In this document: positions 60,744 to 64,000 of the stretch, one piece after another
Layout of the letters: each line of letters starts with the position of its first letter
Numbering within the stretch: position 1 is the first letter of the stretch
DNA from: G023898405 sp964368985
GTDB lineage: Bacteria; Myxococcota; UBA727; JABDBI01
NCBI GenBank assembly: GCA_964368985.1
Contig: CAYJDW010000001.1
Coordinates: 47,726-111,725 of the forward strand
Length of the DNA stretch: 64,000 bases
Direction: 5' to 3'
Notes under the pieces: generated by a model
What the model was told of the DNA's origin: nothing
What the model saw: the letters and a program-made list of their open reading frames with translations, nothing else
Database searches by the model: none
Program-made: the position numbers and the translations under genes

Positions 60744-63700
60744 ATGAAATTATCCGACCTTTCTATAAAAAGACCAGTTTTTGCCACCATGCTCAACGTG
60801 GTTTTGCTGGTCTTTGGCTTATTTTCTCTGCCTCGTTTGTCGGTGGATTTATATCCTGATGTGGATTTTCCCGTCGTCACTATTTCGGTAATTTATCCGG
60901 GCGCCGATCCTGAATCCATCGAGCAAAAAATTCTCGACCCGCTCGAGAAAGCCCTCAATGGCATTGGTGGTCTAAAAACGCTCTCGTCCAGCGCTTTTCC
61001 CAATATGGGCCAATTTGTCCTTCAGTTTGACCTGGAGAAAGACTCCGATAAAGCCGCCCAAGAAGTGAGGGATAAAGTTTTTGCCGCCATTTCCAAACTG
61101 CCAGATGAGGCTGAAGCGCCCATTGTGCAGAAGTTTGATATTGGGGCGACGCCGATTCTCAATTTGGCGCTGCAAGGACCCATAGGCATTTCTGAGCTTT
61201 CAAGAATTTCAAAAGACCTGGTTCAGCCTCGTTTGGAGCGGATTAAAGGCGTGGCGACGATCGATCCTGCGGGAATTCGCGAAAGAGAAATTCATGTTTT
61301 GATCAACCGAGAACGTTTATCGTCATTTGGCCTTAATCCAGCGAGCGTTTTCAACGCCATAAAATCTCAGAATTTAGATTTGCCGAGTGGAAAAGTAGAA
61401 GGAAGCGACACTTATCAAGCGGTTCGTGTCAAGGGCAGGCTTAATAGCGCCGAAGAAGTGGCGAGCTTACCGGTGGCCAATGTCAAAAACGCGAACCTTC
61501 GTATACGCGATGTTGCCGAGGTAAAAGACACCATTGCCGATGAAGAAACGGCCGCCTTCATTGACAATGAGCCCACCATTTTGTTTTCCATTCAAAAACA
61601 ATCCGGGGCCAATACTACCGAGGTGGCAAGCCTCATTAAAGCTGAATTAATTACTCTCAATGAATCTCTTCCTGATGGCGTGAAAATCGAAGTTGTCACC
61701 GACAATTCACTTTTTATTAAAGGCTCAATTGATGCCGTTCAATTTGATTTACTATTAGGCGCTCTGCTTGCGGTTGTTATTGTATTGATTTTTTTGCGGG
61801 ATTGGAAACTCACTCTTATCAGCGCCACCGCGCTCCCAACTGCAGTAATTGCTACTTTTGCATTTTTAGAATTCATGGGCTTTAGCCTCAACATGATGAC
61901 GACGCTGGCCCTAAGCCTTTCTATCGGTATTCTCATCGACGATGCCATCATTGTGGTGGAAAATATCCACCGGCACTTAATGATGGGCAAGAGCGCTCGT
62001 GAATCAGCGCGCGATGCCACGAGGGAAATCGGGCTCGCGGTTATTGCCACCACCATGACCCTATGCGCGGTTTTTATACCGGTGGCATTCATGCGGGGAA
62101 TAATCGGCCGATTCTTTTTTCAATTCGGCCTAACGGTTGCTTTTGCGGTGCTCACCTCGCTATTTGTGGCTTTTTCGTTGACACCCATGTTGTCGAGCAA
62201 ATTTCTCACCAATGAACACTCAGGAACTAGTTTCAATTTTCTCGACTATTTTTCTAAAAAAATACATTTTGATTTTAGTACGCTCGAAAGAAAATATGAA
62301 AGTCTATTGATTTGGTGTTTGGATCACAACGCAATAACTCTCTTTTCTGGTCTGGCTATTTTTATTGTCAGTATTTTCATGCTTAAATTTGTTCCCGTAT
62401 CATTTTTTCCCGTTGCGGACAGCTCAGAATTTTCTATTGAATATGTGTTGGCGGAAGGAAGTAATTTAACGCAAGCCAAAGAGAAAAGTTTGATTTTGGC
62501 CGAGGCCGTAAAGAGCTATCCTGGCGTTCTCACCGTGGTGACTAAAATAGGTGCATCCACTGACAAAAAGCCCAACAAAGCAAGTTTGGTAGTGAAACTC
62601 GTCGACAAAAAGGATCGAGATTATAGTCAAAGCGAACTCACTAATCGCCTGCGAGAGGATTTGACCCCCAGCTTTCAGGTGGAAGGAGCCGACCTTTCCT
62701 TTAGTGAGGCGGGGGGAAATAAGAGGTCTCATCCTATACAATTTGTCTTTAAATCTGATGATTGGGAAAAGTTAGAATCATTCTCCGATCAAGTGGTTGA
62801 TTATGCTAAAAATAATGTCGCTGGCGTGGTTGATATAACCACGAGCAAAGCCCAAGAACAAAAAGAATATAAGATTATTATCGATACCGCCAAAGCCGCT
62901 GACTTAGGAATAACACCCGCCGAAATTGCCAAAACCATGCACACGCTGTTTGAAGGTGAGAAGGTGGGAAATATTCAAATCGATGGTCAAGAAGTGGATA
63001 TAAAATTACGTCTTGCCGACGAGAATCGCGTGACCATTGGCGATATCGCAGGAATATCGGTGGCGAGTCAACGAGGTGAATATATTTCGCTCTCTTCGGT
63101 CGCTGCCATTGTTCCTTCCACCTCGCCCTCCACCATCGAGCGAATGGATGGTCAGCGCCAGATTACGCTGACTGCTAATTTCAGCGGCAAAGATCTAAAC
63201 GCCGCTGTCGATCAGATTAAAAAATATGTCGATACCAACTCGCCAAGCGGCCTAAGAGCGTCGTTATCTGGCCAAGCAGAAAATATGAAAGATTCTATTA
63301 AAGCCATGATAGAAGCCCTCATGCTTGCTATTATTTTGGTTTTCATTGTTTTATGTATTCAATACGAAAGTTATACTTCTCCCATGGTTATTATGGCTGC
63401 TTTGCCCCTCTCTCTTACCGGGGCATTTGGTGGATTATTAATCACCGGTCAAGTTATGTCTATTTACGCCATGATTGGTATTATTTTGCTCATGGGTTTG
63501 GTTACTAAAAATGGTATTTTGCTCATAGAAATAGCACTACATAAAATCCACGAGGGAATGCCGGTCAAAAAAGCCCTTCTCGAAGCAGGCCCCTTGCGTT
63601 TGAGGCCCATCTTGATGACCACCTTCGCAGCCGGCGGGGGGATGCTTCCTGTCGCCATCGGCCATGGCGTAGGCGGCGAAGCGCGTTCACCCATGGGAGT

Positions 63701-63821
63701 GGCCGTTATCGGTGGCTTGTTGGCGTCGACTTTATTGACGCTGGTGGTGGTGCCGTGTTTGTTTAATGTGGTGGAAGAGTGGAAAATGAAAGTGAGGAAG
63801 AGATTTGCTAAACGAGCTTAG
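60744..63821 (+). CDS. RND-family efflux pump (HAE1/AcrB type)
   Basis: A proton-driven exporter of 1025 residues with the twelve-helix, two-large-loop layout. Helix 1 is KRPVFATMLNVVLLVFGLF. The proton relay in helix 4 is ILIDDAIIVVENIHRHL (two Asp) and helix 10 has LMGLVTKNGILLIE (Lys). Loops carry PGADPESIEQKILDPLEKAL and FVAFSLTPMLSSKF. The end VIGGLLASTLLTLVVVPCLF is typical. It completes a TolC-adaptor-pump operon. The multidrug or metabolite specificity cannot be read from sequence. Confidence 0.95.
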   Translation: MKLSDLSIKRPVFATMLNVVLLVFGLFSLPRLSVDLYPDVDFPVVTISVIYPGADPESIEQKILDPLEKALNGIGGLKTLSSSAFPNMGQFVLQFDLEKDSDKAAQEVRDKVFAAISKLPDEAEAPIVQKFDIGATPILNLALQGPIGISELSRISKDLVQPRLERIKGVATIDPAGIREREIHVLINRERLSSFGLNPASVFNAIKSQNLDLPSGKVEGSDTYQAVRVKGRLNSAEEVASLPVANVKNANLRIRDVAEVKDTIADEETAAFIDNEPTILFSIQKQSGANTTEVASLIKAELITLNESLPDGVKIEVVTDNSLFIKGSIDAVQFDLLLGALLAVVIVLIFLRDWKLTLISATALPTAVIATFAFLEFMGFSLNMMTTLALSLSIGILIDDAIIVVENIHRHLMMGKSARESARDATREIGLAVIATTMTLCAVFIPVAFMRGIIGRFFFQFGLTVAFAVLTSLFVAFSLTPMLSSKFLTNEHSGTSFNFLDYFSKKIHFDFSTLERKYESLLIWCLDHNAITLFSGLAIFIVSIFMLKFVPVSFFPVADSSEFSIEYVLAEGSNLTQAKEKSLILAEAVKSYPGVLTVVTKIGASTDKKPNKASLVVKLVDKKDRDYSQSELTNRLREDLTPSFQVEGADLSFSEAGGNKRSHPIQFVFKSDDWEKLESFSDQVVDYAKNNVAGVVDITTSKAQEQKEYKIIIDTAKAADLGITPAEIAKTMHTLFEGEKVGNIQIDGQEVDIKLRLADENRVTIGDIAGISVASQRGEYISLSSVAAIVPSTSPSTIERMDGQRQITLTANFSGKDLNAAVDQIKKYVDTNSPSGLRASLSGQAENMKDSIKAMIEALMLAIILVFIVLCIQYESYTSPMVIMAALPLSLTGAFGGLLITGQVMSIYAMIGIILLMGLVTKNGILLIEIALHKIHEGMPVKKALLEAGPLRLRPILMTTFAAGGGMLPVAIGHGVGGEARSPMGVAVIGGLLASTLLTLVVVPCLFNVVEEWKMKVRKRFAKRA

Positions 63822-63943
63822 AAGAGCGCGTGAGCAGCGAGTGCACTCGTCATGGTGAACGAAACGCAGGCATCCATTTCCTTTCCGAGCACTTTGTCAT
63901 TCCGGGTGGAGCCGGCGTCATTAAATAGATTTTGAGGCAAAAA

Positions 63944-64000
63944 GCATGCACCACGCTCCCTCGCCCGCTTGCGGGAGAGGGCTCGGGGAGAGGGTGGAGA
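63944..64000. repeat. Family B repeat, cut by the window end (copy B6)
   Basis: Begins GCACCACGCTCCC, then CGCCCGCTTGCGGGAGAGGG and GGAGAGGGTGGAGA, as in copy B1 inverted. It starts about 120 bases past the pump stop and continues beyond the window. Confidence 0.8.

Overview
The window looks like chromosomal DNA of a Gram-negative bacterium with a full outer membrane. It encodes many lipoproteins with clear lipoboxes, outer-membrane barrel-like proteins, a TolC/adaptor/RND efflux set, an MlaE-type permease, SurA-like chaperones and the murein-recycling ligase Mpl. The DUF507 protein, paired SurA-like lipoproteins and a Tat-exported HiPIP would fit a Bdellovibrionota or other 'deltaproteobacterial'-type lineage, but no marker here is decisive and I cannot place the organism firmly. 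A run of exactly 100 N (13085-13184) shows this is a draft scaffold.

Layout. 1-13.4 kb: a 5'-partial DUF4105 protein, then a minus-strand block with a DASS/SLC13 anion transporter, the ABC-F ATPase Uup, a small exported protein, DnaE, MutM, an EamA exporter and a large lipoprotein fusing a Gln/Asn repeat tract, a HIT domain and a HAD phosphatase domain. 13.5-24.8 kb: MscL, RibA, an FmdB zinc ribbon plus ferritin-like protein, a NYN-domain nuclease, two SurA-like lipoproteins, Mpl, SecA and RsmA. 24.9-32.4 kb: a pentapeptide-repeat protein, tRNA-Phe, two tandem BrnQ-family carriers, tRNA-Arg, tRNA-Pro, ValS, a barrel-like protein and a HiPIP. 32.4-44.5 kb: DnaA (not next to dnaN), an M1 aminopeptidase lipoprotein, an unrecognised exported protein, a LysR regulator flanked by two paralogous secreted proteins, UppP, tRNA-Leu and two overlapping propeller-like lipoproteins. 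44.5-50.7 kb: a DUF507 gene and a tight six-gene run (HEAT protein, lipoprotein, aspartate kinase, lipid kinase, lipoprotein, MlaE). 50.8-64 kb: an AI-2E-family permease, a helicase carrying a lipoprotein signal, a barrel-like protein, an exported protein, ProB-ProA and the efflux operon.

Two families of intergenic palindromic repeats run through the window. Family A (CATTGCGAGCGAAGCG-type arms) sits within about 30 bases of stop codons and in one case supplies the C-terminus of a protein. Family B (CTCCCGCTTGCGGGAG-type palindromes with GAGGGTGGA boxes) occurs as solo palindromes and as paired arms around variable cores. One family B copy lies inside 38-base terminal inverted repeats, so it resembles a MITE.

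Most genes are housekeeping: replication and repair, translation, secretion, wall recycling, proline and riboflavin synthesis, and transport. The least ordinary objects are the lipoprotein-signal superfamily 2 helicase (52009-53862), the HIT-HAD lipoprotein (11447-13396), the LysR locus with duplicated targets (38445-40442) and the nested repeat elements. No CRISPR array, rRNA or intact insertion sequence was seen.
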